From Phragmites australis (Eukaryota > Streptophyta > Magnoliopsida > Poales > Poaceae), in NCBI RefSeq assembly GCF_958298935.1, contig NC_084939.1:6959501-7023500 (forward strand): 64,000 nucleotides of DNA, read 5' to 3'. The translations under genes and the position numbers were made by a program. Positions within the stretch are counted from its first letter, which is position 1. Each line of letters begins with the position of its first letter. Positions 9,746-21,247 of the stretch are shown here, piece by piece. The notes beneath the pieces are model-generated. The model worked only from the letters and a program-made list of their open reading frames with translations, was not told the DNA's origin and made no database searches.

Positions 9746-12048
9746 TATTCTAATTAGTCATTAAGTCAATCATTTGTGTAATCACAACTCTCATGACTAA
9801 TCGAATATCACCCCGGTAGTTCCGGTATGTGTTTTTCTTCTAGGATCAGAACACACACATTTACAACAAGCACATCATCACAAAATATAATAAAGAGCGA
9901 GTAATTAAAAATAAGTTACAAGTCTTAAAGCAAATTAAACTTTACAACAAAATACATGATCCAAACACCGATAGAGTATCTACACAGAGGAAAGTACATA
10001 ACTACAAAAGGTGAGTAGCACCGGTTGCCCTAAGGTGCCACCCCAAAATATCCACATACGAGTAGTAAGCACTACTCCTGCCTGTTGCCAACATCGATGG
10101 GCGTAAAGTAGCCAAATACAAATTCTTCCTCACCTATAAAGCAAAATAAGCACATGAGTACAAAGATACTTGCAAGATTTAATCCATAGTGGGCACTTAT
10201 AAATAGCCTGACTCCAAGGAGAATGCATTTTTGGGCAAGGACTCGGCTATAAAGTTAAGTAAATTTCATATGCAAGAGAAATTTTGACTCAAGTGTAAGC
10301 ATCTATGCCGAACCATAAACAACCTTCTATGGTGCTCAGCTTGATCACAAGCAAGGGAAATAACTTTCGAATCACCCTCGATCACGCCCACGTCACCCTC
10401 CTATCCTTCATTCACTAAAGAAGAACACGTGCAATGCGATGAGCATGAATGAGGTGTTAAGATGTATGCTACAAGATGCACAATGTGTGAGGATGCAGTA
10501 CAACAAGTTAAGAATACAATGACACACGAACGAACTAAGAAGTTTTGCAATCTAGGTAACATCAGAACTTCCGACTTAATGTCGGAACTTTCAACTGGAA
10601 TCGGAACTTCCTACCTGGAAATTGGAACTTCCGATCGATCGGACCTTCTGATCCTTTGAAAACATGGACGCTCGGTTACACAAATGTTTAATCAGAAGTT
10701 CCGGTACTAGGGTCAAAACTTCCGATCAGGTCAGAACATTTGGCACTTTAGGAAACAGGGTTCTCGACTAGAAAAAAGGTTTAATCGGAAGTTCCGGTAC
10801 TGAGGTCGGAACTTTCGGTGTCGGCCGAAACATCCGGCACTCTCAAAAAATGGGCCCTCGGGTTGCAACCCTATTCAATCGGAAGTTCTGGTCTCAAGGT
10901 CGAAACTTCTGATCGGATCAAAAACTCCGGCTCAGAGGGGCTTTTGGGTTGGGTTAACTCGAGTTAAAACCGGAACTTCCAATATGAAAATCAGAACTTC
11001 CGATACCTTTCAGAATACAAAGTTTTGCGAATAACTTAGGTCATTTTGATTTGCATGTTAATTCTAACCCCTATAAACATGTATTGGCACTAAAACATTA
11101 GTTCTTGACCTCATTTACTCACTCTACATACTTGAATAATTAGCTCAACTCCATCTAAACATCTCACAAATGCTCTATTTCATCAAGAACAACAGGCATC
11201 ACCATTCTTCAATTTGCAGCTCTAAAACTCGAATTCATCCATCCTAAAATGTGCATTGTTGCTACGAGATCCTAGTGAACTTAACCAAGATCTTTGCCAA
11301 GGCTTGTGTCCATCGATTTGGGGAAGAATCAAGGGAAAAAGCTTGGAGGAGAGGAAACCACGCTGCTGAAAATTCAGGAAAAGAGGGGTGACAAAAATTA
11401 ATTGAACTCCTCCAAATCTTCATGCATGTGAGCAAGGATTAGATGGATAGAGAGCTAGAGAGGTGGGGAACATCATGGAGTGACATGCATACCTTACTTC
11501 TTGCTCCTTGAGTGGGATTTTGGATGGGGAATGAGAGAGGGAGATGGGAGAGAGCAGCAGCCTTGCTTCTGTTCAGTTTGGAGGGGGTAGTGAGGGCGTG
11601 GGAGGTTGAGAGAGTGAGGGAGAGGTGGAGGGGTGGGGCTGCTGCTGCCCAAGAGAGAGAGGTGAAGTGTGGGGCCGGCCAAGTGGATCCCGCATGTTAG
11701 AGGGATAAGAAAAGTGTAGCTGAAATCTATTTCTTCTCTCTCCTATTCTTTCTCTCTTTTAACAACCCCACAAGGTTTGCTCTAGCGCCCAAAAATTTCT
11801 AGGAGTTTTTGCGCCTCGATAACAAAATGAGATAAACCCAATTTAAATCGGATTTACCCAAAAGCCTAGGCGAGACTTAAACTAAGTGAAAACTCTAACG
11901 TCGGTTATTTTCATAACACATAGAAATTACAAATCACCATTAGAAATAACAAGTAAATCCAAAGAAAGCTTAACAAATAACATGATGCTTATGTTGCTTA
12001 TGATGCATAATTATGCTTAAAGACATGATTAAGAAATTGGGACATGAC
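9746..12048 (-). mobile_element. LTR-like insertion in the TNP2 gene (probable solo LTR)
   Basis: The five bases AATAA occur at 9741-9745 and 12049-12053. Removing the insert rejoins the TNP2 coding frame exactly (KKKSVF, then IWMVPH). On the minus strand the insert begins near TGTCATGTCCCAATTTC, similar in form to the LTR start TGTAATAGCCCAAATTCC at 21248. No coding region, primer-binding site or second LTR is present, so a solo LTR is the simplest reading. The far end does not finish in a clean CA, so the exact class and boundary are uncertain. Confidence 0.6.
10560..11010. repeat. Palindromic GGAACTTCC repeats within the LTR-like insert
   Basis: About a dozen degenerate copies of GGAACTTCCGAT and its complement ATCGGAAGTTCC lie within 450 bp, some joined to GGTCGGAACTT. 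The core GGAAGTTCC is nearly self-complementary. Spacing is irregular at 20-45 bp. Confidence 0.7.
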
Positions 12049-12053
12049 AATAA

Positions 12054-12131
12054 AAAACAGATTTCTTTTTCAAGATAGGAGCTCTAAGATTACATTTCGA
12101 AACCAATGAACTCCCATGTCCCTTTCCAAGG
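12054..12131 (-). pseudogene. Short TNP2 exon piece between two insertions
   Basis: This small island of CACTA coding sequence reads on the minus strand as VILGKGHGSSLV and then RAPILKKKS. It continues from 19,854 onward (upstream) and leads into 9745 (downstream) once the two flanking insertions are removed. Its presence shows that the LTR-like and gypsy insertions were independent events about 80 bp apart. Confidence 0.75.
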
Positions 12132-12136
12132 ATAAC

Positions 12137-13045
12137 TGATGAGGACATCACCCTTTCAGATACACACACACCGAGTATTCCTCCAACAATAGGTCCATTG
12201 ACACGAGCTCGTGCACGTCAATTAAATCATGAGGTGAGCTCGTTCCTTAGTGTTCCTTTATATTTTGATAAGGATGGGATGCTACTGAATAATTGTGATG
12301 TATTATTACTTAGGAACACGGGAGAAGAACAGCAAGGGTGCCCAAGCCAAGGTGGAGGTCCAATCAAGTTCGAGTCCGTTTCGGAGTCCAGGACCAGCCT
12401 GCACTAAAATCATCGCCCAGGACGCATATGGACTCCGTTTTCAACGTTCTACACATGGTTGGAAAACTAAGGAGATAAGCTTTCCAACGGAACTGGTCCC
12501 ATGTCTGAATTCTTTCTGAGTCAACAGGAATTGTCAAAACAAGGTGATGTCCAGAATCTGTCAGGGTGCTGCGCCACCATCTTTTGGGCCGTTGGGCCGT
12601 GTAACGTGTTGGAGTCCATTAGGGACACATCCAGGGGTCCTTGGCCGACCCTAGTCTTTTATATACAGTAGCTGCAGCTCTAATTAGGGTTGGGTTTTGC
12701 TTAGATATTGATCTACACACAGTTGTGAGATTTTCACTCTTGTTCCGGACCGACTAGGCCGCCGCAAGTGTTTGTGGAACCCCAACTTCGAGTGCTTGAA
12801 TTCAATTCGTAATATTTCAAATTGCATCTTCTACGTTCTTTCTTGTGTTCTCGGTACGCTTGCAGGGATTGAGCCTTCTTGGCGAGGTCAACCGCGCGAC
12901 ACGGTTGATAACCATCGGAGCTGTGGTGTAGTGATTGCAAGGGAGACGATCTGTTCGGGTCGAAGCCTTTGGATCATCAACGTCGAGTTCTCCACCCACC
13001 GACTTATCGCTACCTATCGGAAGATCAGACCAACATTACTCATCA
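12137..13045 (+). repeat. 5' LTR of gypsy copy 1
   Basis: It begins TGATGAGGACATCACCC and ends CATCA just before the primer-binding site. It is about 96% identical by eye to the 3' LTR at 18947-19853. A TTTTATATACAG motif near 12657 is a likely TATA region. An open frame inside it (12198-12407) corresponds to the polyprotein tail encoded by the 3' LTR. Confidence 0.92.
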
Positions 13046-13047
13046 AC

Positions 13048-13059
13048 TGGTATCAGATT
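13048..13059 (+). other. Primer-binding site of gypsy copy 1
   Basis: TGGTATCAGATT lies two bases after the 5' LTR. TGGTATCAGA matches the 3' end complement of plant initiator methionine tRNA, the usual primer for such elements. Confidence 0.85.
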
Positions 13060-14288
13060 TTCAGGTTGCCCGTTAGGTAATTTCGTTTTCCCTTTTAGAT
13101 TAGTCTGTTTTTCATTACCTAGAGTCCAGAAAAAGCCAAAAAAAATCTGTCAATTTTCGCTGCCCTAGAACCCTTTGTGCCTTTGCAATTTTTGTTTTCA
13201 GTTGTGCGTTGTTGAGTTTGTGTCTGTGGTCGAGTCTTGTTGCTAGTTTTAGAGTCGTGTTCTTGGTTTTTAGTCAACGCTCCGTGCTGTTTTGATCACG
13301 CCGCTATCCCATCGCCACCATCCCCACCAACAAGTCGAGCCACCACATTACTCGATTTGCCACCGCGAGCCGCCTTGTGTTACTTTCCGCCACGCCAACC
13401 CTAGATAGGTCGCAAGCCGCCTTGTATTAATTGCCCTGCCACCGCTGCCATCCTTGTTCATCTCGCGATCCTATTGCTTGCAATACCTTAAAGAGGTCAA
13501 TTTCTGCAAGAGTTGCTTGAAAAAAAACCCTAACTCGACAGGGGTTCAGTAAAACAACCATAACTTTCTCATACGGACTCGAAATCTGGCAAAAAAAATT
13601 TTCACGGACATCTACAGAAAAAGTTACATCCGTTGCTCCCCCACTTCGTCGAGTTCCGCCGAATTTTTTTTCCCAAATTCGGCTCGGAAGATTGAGTATT
13701 CGAGCCGCGAAGTTTCCGCACGCTTTTCAGAGAACGTGCTTTATTTTTTATAGGCCACATCTTGTATCCGTTTGAGCTAAAAATTTCTGTGGTTGTTGCT
13801 TGTGTGCTCCTAGTTCAGAAAAAAAATATCAGAAAAATAAAAAAAAATTCGTGGTTCCTACTAGTGCTAAAAGACAAAAAAGAGGAGCACATAGAGAACA
13901 CCCAGATCATTGTGCTATTTGCTGTGTCTTTCTCTGATCATCTTTTTTTAGCTTTGTTTCAGCTGTTGTGCTAGGACTAGGGACACGAGATAGACCAGCA
14001 ACTGTGATTCATACTTTGGACACTTATTTAGCTTTGCTCTTCTGATTACAGTTATTGCTAATCCTTGCTACCATATTCTGCCTTCCAAGCTCCACCTCCT
14101 TTGATCCGAACAGGTTCACTCTTGTAATCATCCCACGCTTCCAGACTCATCACCGGTTGTTCCTCCTTGCTGCGTTGGTAAGAACATTTGTAAGAGCGTG
14201 GTAAGACGCTTGAGTGTGTGTGATTCCACCTTCCACAACCTAGTAGTTGATAGGGATAATATTTGTTGTCCTTTGTTTTCTACTAACC
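13060..14288 (+). other. Leader of gypsy copy 1
   Basis: This untranslated region precedes gag. It has several homopolymer A runs and no sustained open frame. No other feature is seen. Confidence 0.7.
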
Positions 14289-17200
14289 ATGTCAGGTGAT
14301 GGCTCTCCGTCGGATTTTAAGGATTGTGTGTCCAAGGAAGAACTCAACAAAGCCTTGCAGGATCATACTAGGCTATTGACAGACATTAGAACAAGCATTG
14401 CTAACCTCATCACGCGAGTCAACGACCTTGAGTTGCGACAGCCACCACAGGATGATGACCATTCACAAGATGATGATGATGATACTAATGATGGTGACCA
14501 AGAAGATGGTGAGGTTTTTGTTGGGCAAGATGCGCGTGCTGAGCAACGTCCTCATGCTGAACAATTACGTCGTGGCCAACAACAACGTCATCAAGGTAAT
14601 GGAGGTAATAATGTTAATCGCAACGGTCGCGATGATCCTTATTCTAAGATTAAGTTTTCAATGCCCCCTTTTGATGGTGCATATGATGCTGATGCTTATT
14701 TGAATTGGGAAATGACGGTTGATCAAAAGTATAGTTCTCATATGGTTCCTGAAATGCATAGAGTTAGACTAGCCACTTGTGAGTTCACGAATTATGCTAT
14801 TATTTGGTGGAATGATCTAATTTCTAGTGGCTTAGAACCTGAATCATGGCCTAGACTAAAGCGTGCCATGCGCAATAGATTTATTCCTCCTGATTATACA
14901 CGTGAATTGAAAAAGAAATTGCAGCGCTTAAATCAAGGTTCTAAATCTGTGCATGATTAGTATCAAGAGCTTCAAATTGCTATGCTTCATTGTAGTATAC
15001 AAGAGGATGATGAGGATACCATGATTCGTTTTTACTCCGGGTTGAGACGTGAAATTCAGGACCTTGTTGATTATAAAGATTACAATACTACCAATAGGTT
15101 GTTCCATTTTGCTATATTGGCAGAAAAAGAACTGCATGGCCGACAACAGGTGCAGAAATTGCGGAACAATTTTGGGAGTACATCTACTTCACGAGTACCA
15201 CCGGGACAAGCAGCAACATTCCCTTCTACATCTACATGATCTGCTGCCCCCTCCTCCAACACTCGGGCGCGTTCAGCAGAAGCACCACAACCATCACGTG
15301 AGGTGAGTAAATCTACTGTTTCGCAGGATCCAATGCCACGCTCTTCTTCAGGTGCAGCTACCACGGGTCGTACAACAGGCATTGTGTGTCGTCGCTGCCA
15401 AGGTATTGGCCACGTCATGAAGGATTGCCCAAGCCAGCGAGCATACTCCGCAACAGCAGATGGTGGATATGTTAGTCATAGTGATGTCGAGGAAGAATAT
15501 GCATTTGAAGCTAATCTTGCAGCCGATCATGACATGGATAGTGAGGGGGAGGAGATTAGTGGTACCGCTGCCACGGAGAGTTATGCAGCACGCACCTTCA
15601 TTGTGAAGCGAGTTTTGAGTTCTCAAATGGGGCAAGCGGAGCAGCTACAACGCCATAATCTATTCCAGACATTCCTCATTGTCAAAGATGCACGTGTTCG
15701 TACCATAATTGATGGCAGGAGTTGCAACAACCTCTTGAGCTCCGATCTTGTGAAGAATCTATCCTTGCCAACACGTGCACATCCTCATCCATACTATATT
15801 CAGTGGTTCAATAACAGCGGTAAGGTTAAGGTAACACAATCTGCGAGAGTACATTTTTCTATTGGTTCCTACCATGATTATGCTGATTTTGATGTAGTGC
15901 CTATGCAAGCATGTTCACTTTTGTTAGGCCATCCTTGGGAATTTGATACCGATGCTACAGACCATGGTAGAAGTAATAAATACTCTCTCATGCATAAGGG
16001 AAAGAAAATCCCGTTGCTTCCTTTGACACCTGCTGAAATTGTGCAATGTGATAAAGCTTTAGCTGAAAAAGAAAAGAAAGAACGTGTTTTGGAATCTGAA
16101 AATCAGCAAGTAGCTCAATCTATTTGTCCACCTAAGAAAGAGAAGAACACACCTAGGTCCGAAGGCATTAAGTTAAAGGGTGGTGTTATGCTTGCTACTA
16201 AATCTGACCTTGCTGAAATTCAAGATAATGATACTTTGTGCTATGCTTTCGTATGCAAAGAGGTTTTATTTTCAATTGATGATATACCTAGCTCTTTGCC
16301 TGCTGCTGTCACTAATCTTTTGCAGGAGTATAAGGATGTCTTTCCAGCTGAGATACCCCCGGGGCTACCACCATTGAGAGGGATAGAGCACCAAATAGAT
16401 TTGATCCCGGGAGCGACTTTGCCAAACCGCGCTGCATATAGGACCAATTCGGAGGAGACTAAGGAAATTCAGCGACAAGTCCAAGACCTTTTGGACCGTG
16501 GGTACGTACGAGAGAGCCTTAGTCCTTGTGCTGTTCCTGTTCTTTTGGTTCCTAAGAAAGATGATACATGGCGCATGTGTGTTGATTGTAGAGCTATTAA
16601 TAATATCACAATAAGGTATCGTCACCCTATTCCTAGGCTAGACGACATGCTTGATGAGTTGAGTGGTTCTATTATTTTCACGAAAATTGACTTGCGTAGT
16701 GGTTACCACCAAATAAGAATGAAATTGGGAGATGAATGGAAAACTGCTTTCAAAACTAAGTTCGGTCTATATGAGTGGTTAGTGATGCCTTTTGGTTTAA
16801 CTAATGCACCTAGCACTTTCATGAAATTGATGAATGAGGTTTTACGTGCTTTCATAGAAAGATTTGTGGTGGTGTACTTTGATGATATTTTGATCTATAG
16901 CAAGTCACATGAAGAACACATTGATCATCTACGTGCTGTTTTTACTGCTTTGAGAGAGGCACGTTTGTTTGCTAACCTTGACAAGTGCACCTTTTGCACG
17001 AATAGAGTTGCTTTTCTTGGCTATGTTGTTACTCCACAGGGAATTGAAGTGAATGAAGCTAAAATTGAAGCCATCAAGAGCTGACCGACCCCTGGGACTA
17101 TCACACAGGTGAGAAGCTTTCATGGCCTTGCAGGGTTCTATCGGTGTTTTGTGAGAGATTTCAGCACCATTGCTGCCCCACTCAATGAGTTGACAAAGAA

Positions 17201-19040
17201 GGGCGTTCCGTTCCAATGGGGGCCAGCACAAGAACAAGCTTTTAATACGCTGAAAGATAAGCTTACGCATGCACCTCTACTCCAACTTCCGAACTTTGGT
17301 AAGACTTTTGAGTTAGAATGTTATGCTAGCGGCATTGGAATTGGAGGAGTGCTACTACAAGGAGGTAAACCCGTTGCTTATTTTAGTGAGAAATTGAATG
17401 GGCTATCTCTTAATTATTCGACTTATGATAAGGAGTTGTATGCTTTAGTGCGAGTTTTAGAAATATGGCAACATTATCTTTGGCCCAAGGAGTTTATTAT
17501 TCATTCTGATCATGAAGCTTTGAAACATATTAGAAGCCAAGCCAAACTGAACAAACGTCATGCTAAATGGGTTGAATTTATAGAGTCTTTTCCTTATATC
17601 ATTAAACACAAGAAAGGTAAAGACAATGTTATTACAGATGCGTTATCTAGACGTTATACCATGTTGTCCCAACTCGATCATAAGATTTTTGGTTTAGAAA
17701 CAATTAAAGGATTATATGCTACTGATTTGGACTTTAAAGATGCTTTCGAACATTGTAAAGAAGGAAGAACTTGGAATAAATATGTGCTGAATGATGGATT
17801 ACTATACCGTGCTAACAGGCTATGCATCCCAGCTAGCTCTATTCGCCTATTGTTCTTGCAGGAAGCGCATGGAGGTGGTTTGATGGGACATTTTGGAGTG
17901 AAGAAGACCGAGGATGTACTGGCTACTCACTTCTTTTGGCCTAAGATGAGGCGCGATGTCGAGCGCTACATGGCACGCTACACTACTTGCAATGAAGCTA
18001 AGTCTCGCTTGAACCCATATGGACTTTACATGCCTCTTCCTGTTCCTAGTGTGTCTCGAGAGGATATTTCTATGGATTTTGTTTTAGGATTGCCTAGGAC
18101 CAAGAGGGGGAGGGATAGTATATTTGTCGTTGTGGATCGTTTTTCAAAAATGGCACATTTTATACCTTGTCACAAGAGCGATGATGCTACAAACATAGCT
18201 GATTTGTTTTTCAGGAAAATCATTCGCTTGCATGGAGTGCCTAACACCATTGTTTTGGATCGTGATGCAAAATTTTTGAGCCACTTTTAGAGGACACTTT
18301 GGAATAAACTTGGGACAAAGCTGCTGTTTTCGACGACATGTCACCCTCAAACCGACGGGCAAACGGAGGTTGTGAACCGCACATTATCCACCATGTTGCG
18401 GGCTGTTTTGAAGAAAAATTTGAGGATGTGGGAAGAGTGTCTACCCCATATTGAGTTCGCTTACAACAGATCAGTTCACTCCACCACCAAGGTAAGTCCG
18501 TTTCAGGTAGTGTATGGTTTTAACCCCCGTGCCCCTATTGATTTACTTCCTTTACCAACATCCGAGAAATTGAATTTTGATGCTAAGACACGTGCTGATT
18601 TGATTCTGAAAATGCATGAGTTGACTAAGCAAAATATTGAAAAGATGAATGAGAAGTATAGAACTTATGGTAGCCAAGGTCGGAAACATATTACTTTTGA
18701 AATTGGTGATCTTGTGTGGTTACATTTGCGCAAAGATAGGTTTCCTGATTTGAGAAAGTCTAAATTGCTGCCTCGAGCTGATGGTCCTTTTAAAATTGTG
18801 GAAAAGATCAATGATAATGCATATAAGCTTGAGTTGCCTGCAGATTATGGGGTTAGTCCCACATTTAACATTTCAGATTTAAAGCCTTACTTGGGAGAAG
18901 AAGATGACATTGCGTCGAGGACGACTCCAATTCAAGAGGGGGAGGATGATGAGGACATCACTCTTTCAGATACACACACCGAGTATTCCTCCAACAATAG
19001 GTCCATTGACACGAGCTCGTGCACGTCAACTAAATCATGA
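14289..19040 (+). pseudogene. Gag-Pol polyprotein of gypsy copy 1 (four in-frame stops)
   Basis: One frame runs from ATG 14289 (MSGDGSPSDF) to the stop at 19038-19040, broken only by stops at 14958, 15237, 17082 and 18288. Gag includes an Asp-rich linker and a retrotransposon-gag region (about 14640-15160). A CX2CX4HX4C zinc knuckle lies at 15387-15428. The aspartic protease site reads IIDGRSC near 15705. Reverse transcriptase has YFDD at 16875-16886. RNase H follows at about 17290-17650, but its first acidic position reads Tyr (TAT at 17322-17324). The integrase zinc motif has lost its first Cys (YTTC near 17980), and the core has DFV and LDRD motifs, then a GPF/Y-like end (about 18780-18890). 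All four stops can be explained by one transition from Trp or Arg codons. The copy cannot make an active protein set. Confidence 0.9.
18931..18946 (+). other. Polypurine tract of gypsy copy 1
   Basis: TTCAAGAGGGGGAGGA lies directly before the 3' LTR. The same 16 bases occur on the minus strand at 57647-57662 in gypsy copy 2. Confidence 0.85.
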
Positions 19041-19853
19041 GGTGAGCTCGTTCCTTAGTGTTCCTTTATATTTTGATAAGGATGGGATGCTACTGAATAA
19101 TTGTGATGTATTATTACTTAGGAACACGGGAGAAGAACAGCAAGGGCGCCCAAGCCAAGGTGGAGGTCCAATCAAGTTCGAGTCCGTTTCGGAGTCCAGG
19201 ACCAGCCTGCACTAAAATCGTCGCCCAGGACGCATACGGACTCCGTTTTCAATGTTCTACACATGTTTGGAAAACTAAGGAGATAAGCTTTCCAACGGAA
19301 CTGGTCCCATATCCGAATTCTTTCTGAGTCAACAGGAATCGTTGAAACAAGGTGACGTCCAGAATCTGTCAGGGTGCTGCGCCACCATCTTTTGGGCCGT
19401 TGGGCTGTCTAACGTGTTGGAGTCCATTAGGGACACGTCCAGGGGTCCTTGGCTGACCCTAGTATTTTATATACAGTAACCGCCGCTCTAATTAGGATTG
19501 GGTTTTGCTTAGATATTGATCTACACACAGTTGTGAGATTTTCGCTCTTGTTTCGGACTGACTAGGCCGCCGCAAGTGTTTGTGGAACCCCAACTTCGAG
19601 TGCTTGAATTCAATTTGCAATATTTCAGATTGCATCTTCTACGTTCTTGCTTGTGTTCTCGGTACGCTTGCAGGCATTGAGCCTTCTTGGCGAGGTCAAC
19701 CGCGCGACACAGTTGATAACCATCGGAGTTGTGGTGTAGTGATTGCAAGGGAGATGATCTGTTCGGGTCGAAGCCTTTGGATCATCAACATCGAGTTCTC
19801 CACCCACCGACTTATCGCTACCTATCGGAAGATCAGGCCAACATTACTCATCA
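18947..19853 (+). repeat. 3' LTR of gypsy copy 1
   Basis: It is a direct copy of 12137-13045, ending ACTCATCA before the ATAAC duplication. It lacks one CA unit in the ACACAC run near 18975 that the 5' LTR has. This shifts the frame that would otherwise carry the polyprotein on into the LTR. Confidence 0.92.
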
Positions 19854-19858
19854 ATAAC

Positions 19859-21242
19859 CCTAAGTCCCTTTACCATCTCATATACCTATCTCCTAGTGTG
19901 ATGCTTAGGAGGTGATCGAGTCTCAACTTTCCCATCAAAAACTCTCATGTTGTTGCGGTATGGGTGATCCTTGCGAAGAAATTTTTGATGACTTAGGTAC
20001 ACTATTTTTCGGCTGTTCTTCAGCCACAGGCTCTCTATTTCATCCAAGCAATGCATGCATGCACAATAGCCTTTGACAATCTGGCCCGATAGGTTTCCAA
20101 GGGCTGGCCAATCTTAGATTGCGAACAACATTGCACGTAGAGTGAAGTTCTCTCATTTGTATTCATCCCATACCCGCACACCATCATTCCACACTGTTAC
20201 ATGATCTTCCATTAATGGTTTCAAGTAAACATCGATATCGTTGCCATGTTGCCTCAGCCCTGGTATCAGCACTGGCATCATAATGTACTTTCTCTTCATA
20301 CACAACCAAGGAGAAAGGTTGTAGATACAGAGAGTCACAAGCAAAGTGCTATGACTACAACTCATGTTGCCGAATGGATTCATCCCATCCATACTTAACC
20401 TAATCTTATATTCCTCACATCTTCTGCAAATGACTTATTGTATTTTCTATCGATGTTCCTCCATTGCGTAGAATTAGCAGGGTGTCTCAGCATTCCATCA
20501 ACCTTGCGCTCCTCGGTGTGCTATCGCATCAATTCAGCATGCCTTTTGTTTGCAAATAAATGCTTCAAATGAGGGACTATAGGAAAATACCACATCACCT
20601 TGATAGGAGACCTTTTCTTCTTTCCTTCACCATCGATATCATCACTGTCACTCTTGTACCGTGCGGCACCACAGATGAGACATGCTTCCAAGTCTGCATG
20701 CTCTCTGTGATACAATATGCAATCGTTTGGACATGCATGTACTTTCTGTATTTCCAACCCCAATGGCCACACAACCTGCTTGGCCTGGTACGTGTTTTCT
20801 AGCATCATATTTCTCTTTGGAAGCAATTTCTTCAAGAACAGTAAGAATTATGTGAAGCTTGTATCAAACCTATCGTTGCTTATCTTCAATTGTAGCAGTG
20901 AAAGCACAGTATGCAACTTTGTCTACTCCTTCTCACAATCCGGAAACAATAGTGTTTTAGAGTCATGTACCATACGTTGGTACTTTTGAAGCTCTCTTTC
21001 ATTGTGAAGTTCCCCTCCCCATCGCGCAACATCTACTCCAGATCATCGTTGACATCTGCTCTAGATCATCATCGACCAACGTATCTTCGATAGGTGGCAT
21101 ATCGGTGTATTCATTAGCCGGCATATTGGCTCACAAGTATTCATCTTCTCTGCCAATATGTTGCCATTCCTGTACGATCTTAGCTTCACCATGCTCGATC
21201 CAACGGGTATAGCCAAGCATAAAGCCCCTTTTCATCATATGG
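19859..21242 (-). pseudogene. TNP2-like CACTA transposase, central region
   Basis: Minus-strand reading continues the transposase from the N-terminal piece at 26202-26375. A GYTRWIEHGEAK block (about 21190-21230) ends the transposase-associated domain. A TNP2 region then has CILYHREHADLEACLICGA (about 20680-20740), KVMWYFPIVPHLKHLF (about 20560-20610) and GMDGMNPFGNMSCSHS (about 20345-20395). It continues with CMKRKYIMMPVLIPG, DIDVYLKPL, and FLRKDHPYRNN (about 19950). These are the best conserved TNP2 (Transposase family tnp2) blocks. Stops occur near 21118, 20988, 20150 and 19915. The region is bounded by two retrotransposon insertions. Confidence 0.85.
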
Positions 21243-21247
21243 GAATG

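Larger units (their letters stand above)
12137..19853 (+). mobile_element. Complete Ty3/gypsy LTR retrotransposon (copy 1)
   Basis: The element has two LTRs of about 0.91 kb starting TGATGAGGACATCA and ending CATCA, a primer-binding site, gag-pol in one frame, a polypurine tract, and 5-bp ATAAC duplications at 12132-12136 and 19854-19858. Total length is 7.7 kb. It inserted into the TNP2 gene of the host CACTA in the opposite orientation. The pol order is protease, reverse transcriptase, RNase H, integrase, which defines Ty3/gypsy. The family's integrase ends in a GPF/Y-type module with no clear chromodomain. By hand I count about 35 substitutions between the LTRs, mostly transitions, so the insertion is not recent. 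Confidence 0.93.

Noticed and set aside
15080..15418. Minus-strand open frame opposite gag
   Set aside because: It is antisense to the well-supported gypsy gag-pol frame.
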